Shown here piece by piece: positions 22,612 to 32,736 of a stretch of DNA of 64,000 nt. Made by a program: the position numbers and the translations under genes. The stretch is taken from contig JAVHZZ010000003.1 of the NCBI GenBank assembly GCA_036250195.1, positions 328,562,194 to 328,626,193 of the forward strand. The letters are read 5' to 3'. The DNA is from Mixophyes australis. Its lineage: Eukaryota > Chordata > Amphibia > Anura > Limnodynastidae. Position 1 is the first letter of the stretch; the number at the start of each line of letters is the position of its first letter. The notes beneath the pieces are model-generated. The model was not told where the DNA came from and made no database searches. It worked only from the letters and a program-made list of their open reading frames with translations.

Positions 22612-22870
22612 CTTTCAAGTGCTCCATAAAAACTCACCTTTTCATGCTTGCCTGCCCTCACCCCTTCTTTCCCTACACCCCTATCATCTCCCCCTATTTG
22701 CTCCCCCATCTCAACTAAACAACTCCCTCCTCTTGCTCCAGCTGCCTCTTCTGCTTGCTTCCTTGCACCCCTATTATCTCTATTTGCTTCCCAGGCCCTC
22801 TTCAATGTCAATCTCGCAAGATTGGTCCGCTCTACCCCTATCTCCTCGCCCTCCTTGTAAGAATTCCTCT
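22612..22870 (+). mobile_element. L2 LINE fragment, 3' continuation
   Basis: Reads FQVLHKNSPFHACLPSP in the L2 frame, followed by a pyrimidine-rich 3' region (CCCTCACCCC to TCTCCTCGCCCTCCTTG). No tail is visible, so the 3' end is diverged or truncated. Confidence 0.7.
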
Positions 22871-23739
22871 GTTCTAGTTGTGTGTTCAGGTTGTGGCAGA
22901 TGGGTCAGATCATATTTATAATTCTGATAAATCATGTTATCACTCATTTACTATCTAGTGGGTGAATTAAAAATAAGTTACAGTTCTGTCAAATGAGCAA
23001 TGACTTTTATTGAAACAGACAAGTGGTTAAAAGGATTACATTATAGCATTTTTGTCCCACTACGACTGTGGGAAATTTGATTCAAGAGGGTATGAATTTA
23101 GTTACCGTATAAGAATGAGGCCCATGCAGATGTGAATATTATTGAGAGGCCACAGATAAACATTTTTTATGTTTATTTTCCCTTCCTTTTTCCTGGTTGG
23201 TTTGCATCAACAATCAATTTCGGTAGTAAAAATAAATGATTAGAAGATCACAATCATTTCTGAAAATAAAGGAAGTGCTTAGGCTGCAACAAGAGGAAGT
23301 TGTATGAATGATTACATAGGACAGCAACTGAGTGCACCCAAAATGGCTGCCTCACTGCCTGCAAAGTGCTTATAACCCTATTGGGAAAAAAACGCTATTT
23401 AAATAAAAAAATATTATTAAGAGAGTAGACTTTGTAAACGATGATGGTCTTTAATTGCTATATAATGGTCTTAATTAACTATCTTAATTTGCTGTTAAAA
23501 TGTTAATTTACAAAAGCAAAGTAAATGATAGCTGCCAGGGGTAATAATGGTAACAAGCTCGCCTGACACCACTGAAAAATAACAGGGTGTTTTTAAACTT
23601 TAGAACAAATATTCTTGGTGTACTTAATGAATGTAGTTTGCAAAGTACAAATACAGTTCTTTTAATATGATAAACCTGATATTTCTGATTTCCTCCTGTT
23701 TTTGCAAAGTAGTTAAAGGATATTTGTGAAAATGAAAAC
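22871..23739. other. AT-rich DNA, no recognised feature
   Basis: No repeat family or gene is recognised. Confidence 0.5.
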
Positions 23740-24545
23740 GAAAATCATTCTTGCTACCTCTCATTGCCACTCTATCATTGCCCCATCATTGTCTATTCTC
23801 ATGCCTTTTAATGCCACCCTCATTCTTCCCACTCATGCCTCTCATTGCTGCACTGATTGCTCTCTTTCATGCCACTTATTGCCACCCTCATTGCCCCCAC
23901 TCAGGCCTTCCATTTCTACTCTCATAGCCACTCCTATGTCTCTCATTGCCACCCTCATTGTCCCCACTCATGCCTTCCATTGCCATTCACATTGTCCCCA
24001 CTCATGCCTCTCATTGCCACCTTCATTGCCCCCACTCATGCCTCTCATTGCTACACTGATTGCTCTCTTTCATGCCTCTTATTGCCCCCACTCATTTCAC
24101 TCATTGCCACCCTCATTGCCCCCTCTTATGTCTTCATTGCCACCCTCATTGCCCCCACTCATGCCTCTCATTGCCACTCTCATTGCCCCCACTCATGTCT
24201 CCCATTTCCACTCTCATAACCACTCTCTCATGTCTCTTATTACCACCCTCATTCTCCCCACTCATGCCACCCATTGCCACTCTAATAGCCACTCTTTAAT
24301 GTTATCATTTCCACCTATAGTGCCCTTTCTCATGCCTTTCATTGTCACCATCATTGCCCTCTTCATATCTCGCATTGCCACCCTCCTTTCCCCCACTCAT
24401 GTTTCTCATTGCCACTCTCAATGTTCCCTCTTATATCTCTCATTGCCAACCTCATTACCCCCATTCATATGTCTCATTATCCCCTCTTTTTACTCTCACT
24501 GCACCCTCTTTGCCCCTTGTTATTGACATTTCATGCTTCACTGCT
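23740..24545 (+). repeat. 34-bp pyrimidine-rich minisatellite
   Basis: A degenerate unit CTCATGCCTCTCATTGCC plus ACCCTCATTGCCCCCA recurs about 24 times. Measured spacing between equivalent CATTG cores is 34 bp (23944, 23978, 24012). The plus strand is almost pure C/T/A, which leaves several overlapping frames open, the longest 266 codons (23726-24526) reading Ser/His/Pro/Leu repeats. Because 34 is not a multiple of three, the frame rotates with each unit; no protein is inferred. Confidence 0.9.
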
Positions 24546-25818
24546 ATTCTTATACATTGATCCCCTTCATGATTCCCTTTACCCCTTATCCCCACCTACC
24601 ACTTGCTAGGGCTGTTCTGTTGCTGCTCCTCTGCACACTCTGGTCCTATGCTGTTCAGAGAAGGAGTGAGGAAGTGTGAACACAGTTCTGAGCATGTGTG
24701 ATCAGCACACTGGAATGCCGGCCCATGAGCACCACATTCTAGGGCACCAATCTGATTTCATTGTGTCACTAACACTACGTGCCCTGTCCCTGAGTGTTCA
24801 GACAGTGCCCTGAAAAGACTGCGCTGCACCCAAATTAGCCTAATGCAAAAATACATCAGGCTAATCTCAATGGGGATGTACTGGGCAAAATGAACACCCC
24901 GCCCCCTCATTCCTAAATGTATGTCTGATATACATGCAATAATGTAGCCCCTGTTGTAAATTGATTTTCATGATAATATATATGTCTGAAAAATCCAAGG
25001 TGATTTCTAATATGCATAATAGTGTACAGTAGAGGTTACATTGTTGCAGAAGTATTCTCACTCACCACTGGAAGGATGGCATTAAAACTCAAGACTTGTA
25101 AACAAGAACACAAGCGATATCCATTTATACAGATATTATTTCCAAGAGTTTGCACACACATATAACATCAACCCTGCATTATTATGTGTTTTATTACTTT
25201 GCATTGTAAAACCTAATGGTCATACTCTGCCCATTTCTGGTGCATGTATTGATAACTTTGTGAACAAATCACACAGTTACAAAATGCAGTAAAACATGTA
25301 AGCAGCGGCTTTGCACTGGAAAGACAATGAACTATAAATAGGTAATATTTTATCTTTGACTACTTATTCAACACACAAAATGCTAATTTCCTTCAGATAT
25401 GGCAGAGAAGATAAGAGGTGGGCTTAGCACTGAATCATCTCCAGGTAAAAAACAGTTTCCTATCTCCTTTAGTTCAAGAGGATAGTGCAGAAATGTCCAC
25501 TTGTTCTTAACACTTATAATGTTTTTCTGCTACAGAAGAGTCAGGAAGATAGCAATCAGGACAATTTCTGTAAAGAAAAAATATGAGCATCATAGATAGG
25601 TACTGACACCTGTAGGGGTCACTGTTACCCTTCATGTCTACCATTCTACTAAAGACATGATTTTTTACATAAACTGGTGTCCCTTTACTCTAAATTACAG
25701 GTTAGTTTCTCCACCAGTCCCATGTAAAGCTATCTCACTGAGGTTGGGCCATTAGAAATGTGAAAGAGTATGGGCAGAGCGAGTGTTGTTTTGTGGCACA
25801 TAATTTACTCACCTTGCC
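24546..25818. other. Unclassified sequence
   Basis: No named repeat or gene. The part 24640-24900 is less AT-rich than the rest and may be an old transposon. Confidence 0.45.
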
Positions 25819-26008
25819 TTCATCACCATCATCACCATCATCATTTATTTATATAGCGCCACTAATTCCGCAGCGCTGTACAGAGAACACACTCACATTG
25901 GTCCCTGCCCCATTGGAGCTTACAGTCTAAACTCCCTAATACACACACACAGACTGAGTGAGACTAAGGTCAATTTAATAGCAGCCAATTAACCTACTAT
26001 CATGTTTT
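25819..26008 (-). mobile_element. tRNA-derived SINE, 3' part
   Basis: The segment begins with the complement of the (ATG)n tail and carries the family's ATTTATATAGCGCCACTAAT, CCGCAGCGCTGTACAGAGAA and CCAATTAACCTACTA blocks. The head is missing after about 26008. Confidence 0.85.
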
Positions 26009-26231
26009 TTTATGCCTTCTGTCCAATTACGTGATGCATCCTCCTGAGATGTCATGCCCTAATTCCAAATCTCCCATGACATGAATGCTGTCAAATACAG
26101 TGATCTGGTTTTAATGTCGTCGGAAAGTTGGAGAAACCCTTTAAGTAGTATGGTCTCTGCTTCGTGTTTCTGATGTTTTCCATTCATATGTGAGTTTCAT
26201 CCATTGAGTTGTTAGGTGTGTATAGATATAT

Positions 26232-26239
26232 ATAAACAT

Positions 26240-26313
<74 letters not shown>

Positions 26314-26325
26314 ATGTAACTGTTG

Positions 26326-26380
<55 letters not shown>

Positions 26381-26440
26381 TATAGAGAGAGAGAGAGCAA
26401 TAGATAGGTAGATAGATAGATAGATAGATATAATAGATAG
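26232..26440. repeat. Compound (TA)n-(CA)n-(TA)n-(GATA)n microsatellite
   Basis: TA runs flank a CA run and end in GA and GATA repeats. Three overlapping minus-strand open frames with Tyr-Ile and Cys-Val runs are artefacts. Confidence 0.95.
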
Positions 26441-28141
26441 GTGCGTGTATATGTGTGTCTGATGTAAATTGCTGAACGCTTTTAGAACCACACATATAAA
26501 ACATAGCAGAAGGTTACCTTAATTAAATAAATTATGATCTAAGATATTTGCTAAATAAAAATAATATACATAAAAATATGCATATATTTGCCTCGTGTAC
26601 AAATTATACATATCATAGTTTTGTTTCAAAAGGTACTTATAAGACCACTGAAAAGGATGTGGTTAGCTTAGGTATATGTTATCAAGTTAAGTCAACCACT
26701 AGATGTCACCCCCGCTGTGTTCAATCAAGAAAACATCAACATATACAGTATATATTGCGCTAGTAACAATGTAAAAGCTAAGCAAAAAGGCACTTTAAAG
26801 TCCTGCTCTTAATGTCTTGAACATTTGCATGTACTCACTAGAAATAAAAGGCATTACATTCTAATATATGCTTTTCCTCCATATACATTTGCATAACATA
26901 CTTGTCACTGACACAGTCCCTTTTCTTTAATTATTTATATATAGCTATGCCTAAGATGGAATACATCTGCCATCACAAATCTGTAGAAACTACTTCTTAT
27001 TTTCAAAGCCAGTATTTTACTTTTTAGTTTGTTTATTGTCCTTTAGAGTAAATTATAACTTCCATTTAGATAATTATTTTTCTGAATGGCTGACTCGGTT
27101 ACAGCCTGAAGGGAATCCTAACCTATTTAGTAGGTCATGCACTAACAGCGAAATCTGACCTTGAGGTCATAGTTGGTCATCAGAATATTCATTAAATTGT
27201 TTACCAGTTTCAACACTATAATAATCAGTGTCAATTAAGAGTTCAGTTTACCAAGGTATCAAATGCTTTTGAGTTTAATTTTTGTCTTGCAGAACCTAAA
27301 TTGATTTTGACCTTAGTTTTATATGTTTAAGAAGATGACACTGAATATATTAACAAATGCGGTACAGCAATTTTTCTTTTCTGTGTCTAAAATTCTATCA
27401 TACATCCTAATTGAGAACCCTACTAACTAAGTTTATAAAATTGCTTTGTGAGTCTAATTTTATTTCTGACCGTGTAACTTCATGTGTCCAGTACATTTCT
27501 ATACAATTGAGGGAGTCTAGAAATCCGAGGCATTAGTTTCACTTCTCAGGTTTCATGCCTTGGGATGCAATACATACTAATATTAAACAGAACATTTTTT
27601 CTGGAAACAAGATGTTTTCTTAGCAATATATCTATATGGACTATTTTTAATGAATGGTGGGAATGGTGGGAAAATTCAAATTGTTTCAAGAATTTGCATT
27701 TCCACTTAGAGTAACATTTTCAGACAATGCTAACACTTTAGCGGGTATTCAATTTATCAGCCAATATTGGCAAAGAAAGATTTATTACTAGGTCAAAGTT
27801 TAAGACCTCTGCATCTTGCATGCAACCCATGGGAATTTTGAATGTTGGAGTGGGTTATTTTGTACACAAACGTAAGAAAATAGGTGCAATGTTTTTGTTC
27901 AATGGGGACGTTGTACTGCAGTGGGTAGCAGTAAAATGTAAAAATGCAAATAGAGGATGCAAATGCTTTTTATAATGTCACATAACTACTTTTGTGCAAT
28001 TTCACCAAGTTTTATGACGAAATTTGCAGCTAAGTTGATGGTGTTTGCAGGGGTTTAGTTGCACCTACTTTTCACCAACACACCAAGATGAGAATCCTGT
28101 TTGAGGGATGGGATTATTTAAATGAGATAGAGGAGTGGTAT
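26441..28141. other. AT-rich, mostly unclassified
   Basis: A less biased, non-repetitive part at 27040-27330 is listed separately. The segment 27740-28140 starts GGGTATTCAATTTATC, a terminus-like sequence seen in frog MITEs, but I found no partner end. Confidence 0.45.
27040..27330. promoter_or_regulatory. Candidate non-coding conserved segment
   Basis: It is non-repetitive and non-coding, with a nuclear-receptor-like everted pair TGACCTTGAGGTCA (about 27158-27171) and a second GGTCAT shortly after, followed by homeodomain-like ATTAAA cores. Weak evidence: conservation cannot be assessed here. Confidence 0.22.
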
Positions 28142-28422
28142 GGGCAGCACGGTGGCTCAGTGGTCAGCACTTCTGCCTCACAGTGCTGGGGTCAAAAGTT
28201 CAATTCCCGACCATGACCTTATCTGTGTGGGGTTTGTATGTTCTCCCCGTGTTTGCGTGGGTTTTCTCTGGGTGCTCTGATTTCTTTCCACACTCCAAAA
28301 ACACACTAATAGGTTAATTGACTGTGTGTGTGTTAGGAAATTTAGACAGGGACTGATGTGAATGACAAAAATTCTCTGTATAGTGCTGCAGAATTTGTGG
28401 CGCTATATAAATAAATGGTGAT
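28142..28422 (+). mobile_element. tRNA-derived SINE, full-length copy
   Basis: The head GGCAGCACGGTGGCTCAGTG contains a Pol III A-box match (TGGCTCAGTGG) and AGTTCAATTCC (about 28199) is a B-box match, the tRNA-like promoter. A body with GTATGTTCTCCCCGTG and a tail GGCGCTATATAAATAAATGG follow. Length is about 280 bp. Four other copies here retain a tail ending in ATG repeats. This is the reference copy for orientation. Confidence 0.88.
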
Positions 28423-29059
28423 TTCCAGGGGCAAAATGACTTGAATTTTTCGACATCTCAGAGTTGCTGGATCTCAGGTCTCATCCTATCATTTTAATGG
28501 GGCACATTTTGAACTGCAGTAAAGCACATTTCTAGGCAAACAATGCAATAAAAAATCATCAAGCACACGTAATTGACAATCAAGGTATGTAATATGTAAT
28601 AAAGGGAGGAATATAAGGAATACCTTATGTTTTCAATTTTCTAGATACATACAGATATGCAGTGTTAAGGATAAGTGCTGACAACTGTCTTTTTTCTTTT
28701 GTATACATACAAGGACATTTATACTGCCACGCAGCTGGTATCATTTACAATATGGGATATACCAAGCGCAGGCTTATTGCCGTGCAGCTGGCACCATACA
28801 TAATATGGGATATACTGAGTGTGGACTTGTTTTTTCTCTGGTTTTGTTTCAAAATATTGCCTTATTGTCATAGCAACTGCCCAATAAGCCTATTTAAGGC
28901 ACATTTGGGTGTGGCTCACAAGCCGGCCCTTGCTAGATGTAAACCCCTATACCTGGGAGATGAATGCATCTGATTTTAACTGCATTTTAATGGTGTTAAA
29001 AGCATATAGGTCAGTGTAGGACCTGCATATAATGAGGTGCCCTTGATGCTGGGATGCAG
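28423..29059. other. No recognised feature
   Basis: A short direct repeat is visible: TGCCACGCAGCTGGTATCAT near 28725 and TGCCGTGCAGCTGGCACCAT near 28780, both followed by an ATATGGGATATAC block, about 55 bp apart. The rest is unclassified. Confidence 0.5.
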
Positions 29060-30330
29060 GCTTAATATTGGATCCCAGAAGACATATCAGCAGGTTAAGG
29101 TCCCGGTCAGACCTCCCGTTGGTTTACACAGGCCAGAACTTTGACCTGGGGAACATATTCTGGGCCTTCCACTGGATGAATTTGGTTTGTTTGTCTGTCT
29201 AGCTAAACATTCGGTCACCCCTGAACTGATTGGGATGAAACCAAAGCAAAGTGGTCCAATTGGATCCTGGGAAGGTTTTAAAGGGGATAGGGTCCCGGTC
29301 GGACCTCCCTTTGGTGTACGCTCGGAAGAACTTTGACCCGGGGAGTCTGTTCTGAGCCTTCCACTTCATGGATTTGGACAAAAACTTCACATACTGGTAA
29401 CATTGGATCCCAGAAGACATATTAGTGGGTTAAGGTCCCGGTTGGACCTCCCGTTGGTGTACACAGGCCAGAACTTTGACCTGGAGAGCCTGTTCTGGGC
29501 TTTCCACTGGATGGATTTGGTTTATTTGTCTTTCTAGTTAAACATTCGGTCACCCCTGCACTGATTGGGATGAAACCAATGTAAGGTGGTCTAGTTGGAT
29601 CCTTGCCAGGTCTTAAGGGGGTAAGGGCTCAGGTCGGACATTCCATTGGTGTACGATGGGCAGAACTTTGACCTGGGGAGCCTGTTCTGAGCCTTCCACT
29701 GGCTGGATTTAGACAAAACTTTACACATTGGTAACATTTGATCCCATAAGATATATTAATGGGTTCAGATCCCAGTTGGATCTCCAGTTGGTGTACCCAG
29801 GCCAGAACTTTGACCTGGGTAGACTGTTCTGGGCCTTCCACTGGACAGATTAGGTTTGTTTGTCTGTCCGTTTATGCATCCGGACTCCCCTGCACCGATT
29901 GGGATGAAACCAATGAAAGGTAGTCCAGTTAAAACTTGGCCAGGTTTTAAGGGGAATTAGAGACCTGGTCAGATCTCCCGTTAGTATACGTTGGGCAGAA
30001 TTTTAATCCACAGAGCCTGTTCTGGATGGATTTGGACGATAACTTCACAGACTGGTAACATTGGATTCCAGAAGACATATTAGGCGTTTGAGGTCCCTGT
30101 CAGACCTCCTGTTGTGTCCCCTGGCCAGAAGTTTGACCCAGGGAGCCTGTTCTTCACCTTCCACTGAATGGATTTGGAAAACATCGATATATATAAAATA
30201 AGAAATTTGTTTGTTTCTTTGTTTGTTTGCTGGCAAATATCTTTGACACCCCTTCACCGATTGGGATAAAACCAATGCAACATGGTTGGATCTTGGCCAG
30301 GTTTTAAGGGGGTTAACAGCGTACACCTGC
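29060..30330 (+). repeat. ~330-bp higher-order tandem repeat, about four units
   Basis: TTGGATCCCAGAAGACATAT-type starts recur at about 29066, 29402, 29729 and 30058. Each unit holds two diverged ~165-bp halves, each with GGTCCCGGT-type, CCAGAACTTTGACCTGG-type and GAGCCTGTTCTG blocks. One half ends in TTTGTTTGTCTGTC then CACCCCTGCACTGATTGGGA. That last phrase is like one often found in eukaryotic Helitron and other transposon internal repeats, so origin inside a transposon is possible (inference). Open frames on the minus strand are shadows. Confidence 0.8.
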
Positions 30331-30940
30331 TTGCATGAAACTAATGAGTCTGGCTTCAGCATTTTAGATCGGTAACTCCAATCAAAATGAAGTTGCCTTA
30401 TTGAAATAAATATTATGGGTAGTGGGCTAGGTACTGAAACTTTCTTGCATGACTCCTGATAATTGAATTAGGACATTTGCCTGAAATTGCCTGTTGAAAA
30501 CTTAGACACAAAATGTAACCACGGAAGCAAACTGTGTGGAGAACTTTCAAATGACAGCAAATGTGAGTGTGTCACAGTATTCAACAGGTGATATCAGGCT
30601 ATTTTGAAAATCAAAAATGATTTCAGGAAGTTTTAAACCCAAGAATAATAGTTTTAATTAGCCAAATAATTTTTAGTGGCATTATACTTTGAGGAAGGTC
30701 TAACTAGAACGCTGTAATAGTCCCATGGGAAATGATTATTGAATAGATTTTTGTCAGTCTATTGGGTGAAAAAGATGTGTTCTATAAATAGGTAATATTT
30801 TATTTACTATAATAATATTTTTGAGATGCACTAAACAGGCTTTCGGCAATGATTGTACATGTGAAGTAGAACATGTAAGTAACAGAATAAAAGATGGGTG
30901 TAAACTATGGTGCAATTGACTAACTGTAATCACGAGAGTC
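30331..30940. other. AT-rich DNA, no recognised feature
   Basis: No repeat family or gene is recognised. Confidence 0.5.
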
Positions 30941-31117
30941 TGGGTTATATTTACTAAATAGCAGGTTTGAAAAAGTCGAGATGTTGCCTATAGCAACCAA
31001 TCAAATTCTAGTTATCATTTATTTAGTACATTCTACTAATTGACAGATAGAATCTGATTGGCTGCTATAGCCAACATCTCCACTTTTTCAAACACGCAGT
31101 TTAGTAAATATACCCCT
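30941..31117. mobile_element. Palindromic MITE, TATATTTACTAAA family
   Basis: The left arm (TTATATTTACTAAATAGCAG, GTTTGAAAAAGTCGAGATGT) and right arm (ACATCTCCACTTTTTCAAAC, then TTTAGTAAATATACCCC) are inverted repeats of about 75 bp with a short centre. It is a very common frog palindromic MITE by appearance. The flanking duplication is not clear, so I do not assign a superfamily. Confidence 0.8.
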
Positions 31118-31440
31118 TGGTGGTAGATGTATTAGAAGAAGAGAAGAAAATAACAATTTTTCTATGGATTAACTTTGCGATAAAAAAGAGTACATCCAGG
31201 AGGACACATCAGAGATATTGCTGTATATTTTAGACAAAATAGACAGAGGTCAAGGCAAAATAGGTAACTTAGGTGTAAGCAACAAACTAAAGGTATTGGA
31301 GAAATGGAGCTTATATATTTTCAAAGATATCCAGCATAGCATTGATCAGTTTATTTAGTGCAATATACTTTAAAAGACGGTTATTATGAGTAAGAGCATT
31401 GGTGTGCTATTTGTGTTATGTTATTACTTAGACATTTACA
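31118..31440. other. No recognised feature
   Basis: AT-rich; nothing recognised. Confidence 0.5.
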
Positions 31441-31453
31441 TAGAAAAGCAGAC

Positions 31454-31492
31454 AGACAAAACAAGCATAGACAAGATATGCTTGTTTTGTCT
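31454..31492. repeat. Perfect 16-bp hairpin upstream of hammerhead-like motif
   Basis: AGACAAAACAAGCATA, a 7-nt loop, then its exact complement. Beyond the perfect stem the arms stay related outward (TTTTCTATG on one side, GTTCTATG on the other), indicating an inverted duplication of about 35 bp. Confidence 0.85.
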
Positions 31493-31508
31493 GCTGTTCT
31501 ATGTATAT

Positions 31509-31545
31509 CTTGAAAAAGGTCTGGATGTGAGACCGAAACGTTGAC
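31509..31545 (+). ncRNA. Degraded hammerhead-like core (Penelope-like element?)
   Basis: CTTGAAAA takes the place of the conserved CTGATGA. It is followed by a perfect 5-bp stem GGTCT/AGACC (31518-31522, 31530-31534) with a 7-nt loop, then GAAAC (31535-31539). This is the order of a type I hammerhead: CUGANGA, stem II, GAAA. The first core box is mutated, so activity is not expected. Hammerhead motifs are known in Penelope-like retroelements, including amphibian ones. An alternative is the conserved 3' end of another retroelement, with AATAAA-like sites following at 31570-31580. Confidence 0.35.
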
Positions 31546-31619
31546 TACAATATAAAGGTACTGGATTGAAAATAAAGAATAATCTATTTGTTTTAAATGG
31601 TGAGTGCCCTCTGTGTTTT

Positions 31620-31624
<5 letters not shown>

Positions 31625-31666
<42 letters not shown>
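31625..31666. repeat. (TA)n microsatellite
   Basis: About 40 bp of pure TA. Confidence 0.95.
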
Positions 31667-31671
<5 letters not shown>

Positions 31672-32330
31672 TCAATAATATGTGTGTACAATTTATTGAA
31701 CTTCAGCATAGTTGTCAAAATTTGCATTCATATTCATTGTTTCATTATCCCAAGATATTTGGGATTTGCTATTTGACAAGTGCATTAATTTCGAGGGGCA
31801 TGTCCACAGCTTTCCTTTCTCTAATTCATAAAAATAAAACCAAACAGAAATGATGCAAACTGTTGATTGCTTAATTTATGCATCACATCATTATGACTGT
31901 GTTTGGCATCTAATGCAAATGTCAGAGCATTACTATATAGGCTTGCTATGTGACCAAGAAGTAGGACCAAAACATGAATTTGCCTGCATTAAAATGATTG
32001 CACTTGTACTGTCACAACGAGTTTAGCATCAAGACAGATTTACACAAAATAACCGAGTGACCATTTAATTACTCATTGTATATCTATATAAATATTGCAG
32101 TACAATGCTTATTTGTTAAGATAATACTGTATTGCACTTACATGACTTTTACCTTTAGTGATTTAAATATTGCTACATAATATAAAAATAATATAACAAG
32201 AAGTAACAAAGTATGATATATGATAATCTAGTACTGTGCATGTATTAGTAATAGTAAAACCCACAGAACTGTACACTCATCTAACTATGGAAGATATTGC
32301 TACAACCTCATTGATCATTGCTTTTTATGC
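31667..32330. other. AT-rich DNA, no recognised feature
   Basis: Nothing recognised. Confidence 0.5.
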
Positions 32331-32338
32331 AATATGTT

Positions 32339-32728
32339 CAGGGTCAGCGCAACCACTAGACCAGCCAAGGTAGTTGCCTAGGATGCCAAGGTTGAGGGGG
32401 CACCTAAAACACTGAATGAGTGACATAATGTAAATCATTCATTGTCTTCATTTTCACCGCAGCATGCCCAAATGGAGTGCTGGCCACTGACATGGAAGGG
32501 CAGCAGTCCACAACCTCCTACCTGTGAATCTGCAGGTTACTACTGCTCCATGTTGGTGGTAATGGGCTGGGAATGCAGCACTGGAATATGATGACACAGT
32601 GCAGCACTGCACTTCCATTAGAAGATTCCACCCCTCAGCCACTCCAGGTTAGAAAGGCAGGGCCTATGAGGAGCGGTGCCTAGTGGAGGGGTGCCGCTAG
32701 GGAGCCCAGGGAGTATGCCCCTGCCCTG
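32339..32728. mobile_element. hAT element, 390 bp
   Basis: The left end CAGGGTCAGCGC and right end GCCCCTGCCCTG have short imperfect inverted repeats. The flanks AATATGTT (32331-32338) and AATATGCT (32729-32736) are an 8-bp duplication with one mismatch. The interior is GC-richer than its surroundings and has no transposase. The 62-codon minus-strand frame at 32454-32642 is not a recognised protein. Confidence 0.78.
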
Positions 32729-32736
32729 AATATGCT

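Noticed and set aside
22466..22921. 151-codon plus-strand open frame
   Set aside because: It runs across the end of hAT element B into an L2 fragment, so it is a chance fusion of two transposon remnants.
23726..24526. 266-codon open frame, the longest in the window
   Set aside because: It lies entirely in a 34-bp minisatellite that leaves several frames open; composition is repetitive and there is no domain.
26141..26504. Three overlapping minus-strand frames of 62-116 codons
   Set aside because: Translation of TA/CA microsatellite.
28142..28215. tRNA gene
   Set aside because: A- and B-box matches exist, but the sequence is the head of a dispersed SINE and does not fold as a complete cloverleaf with an anticodon I can assign.
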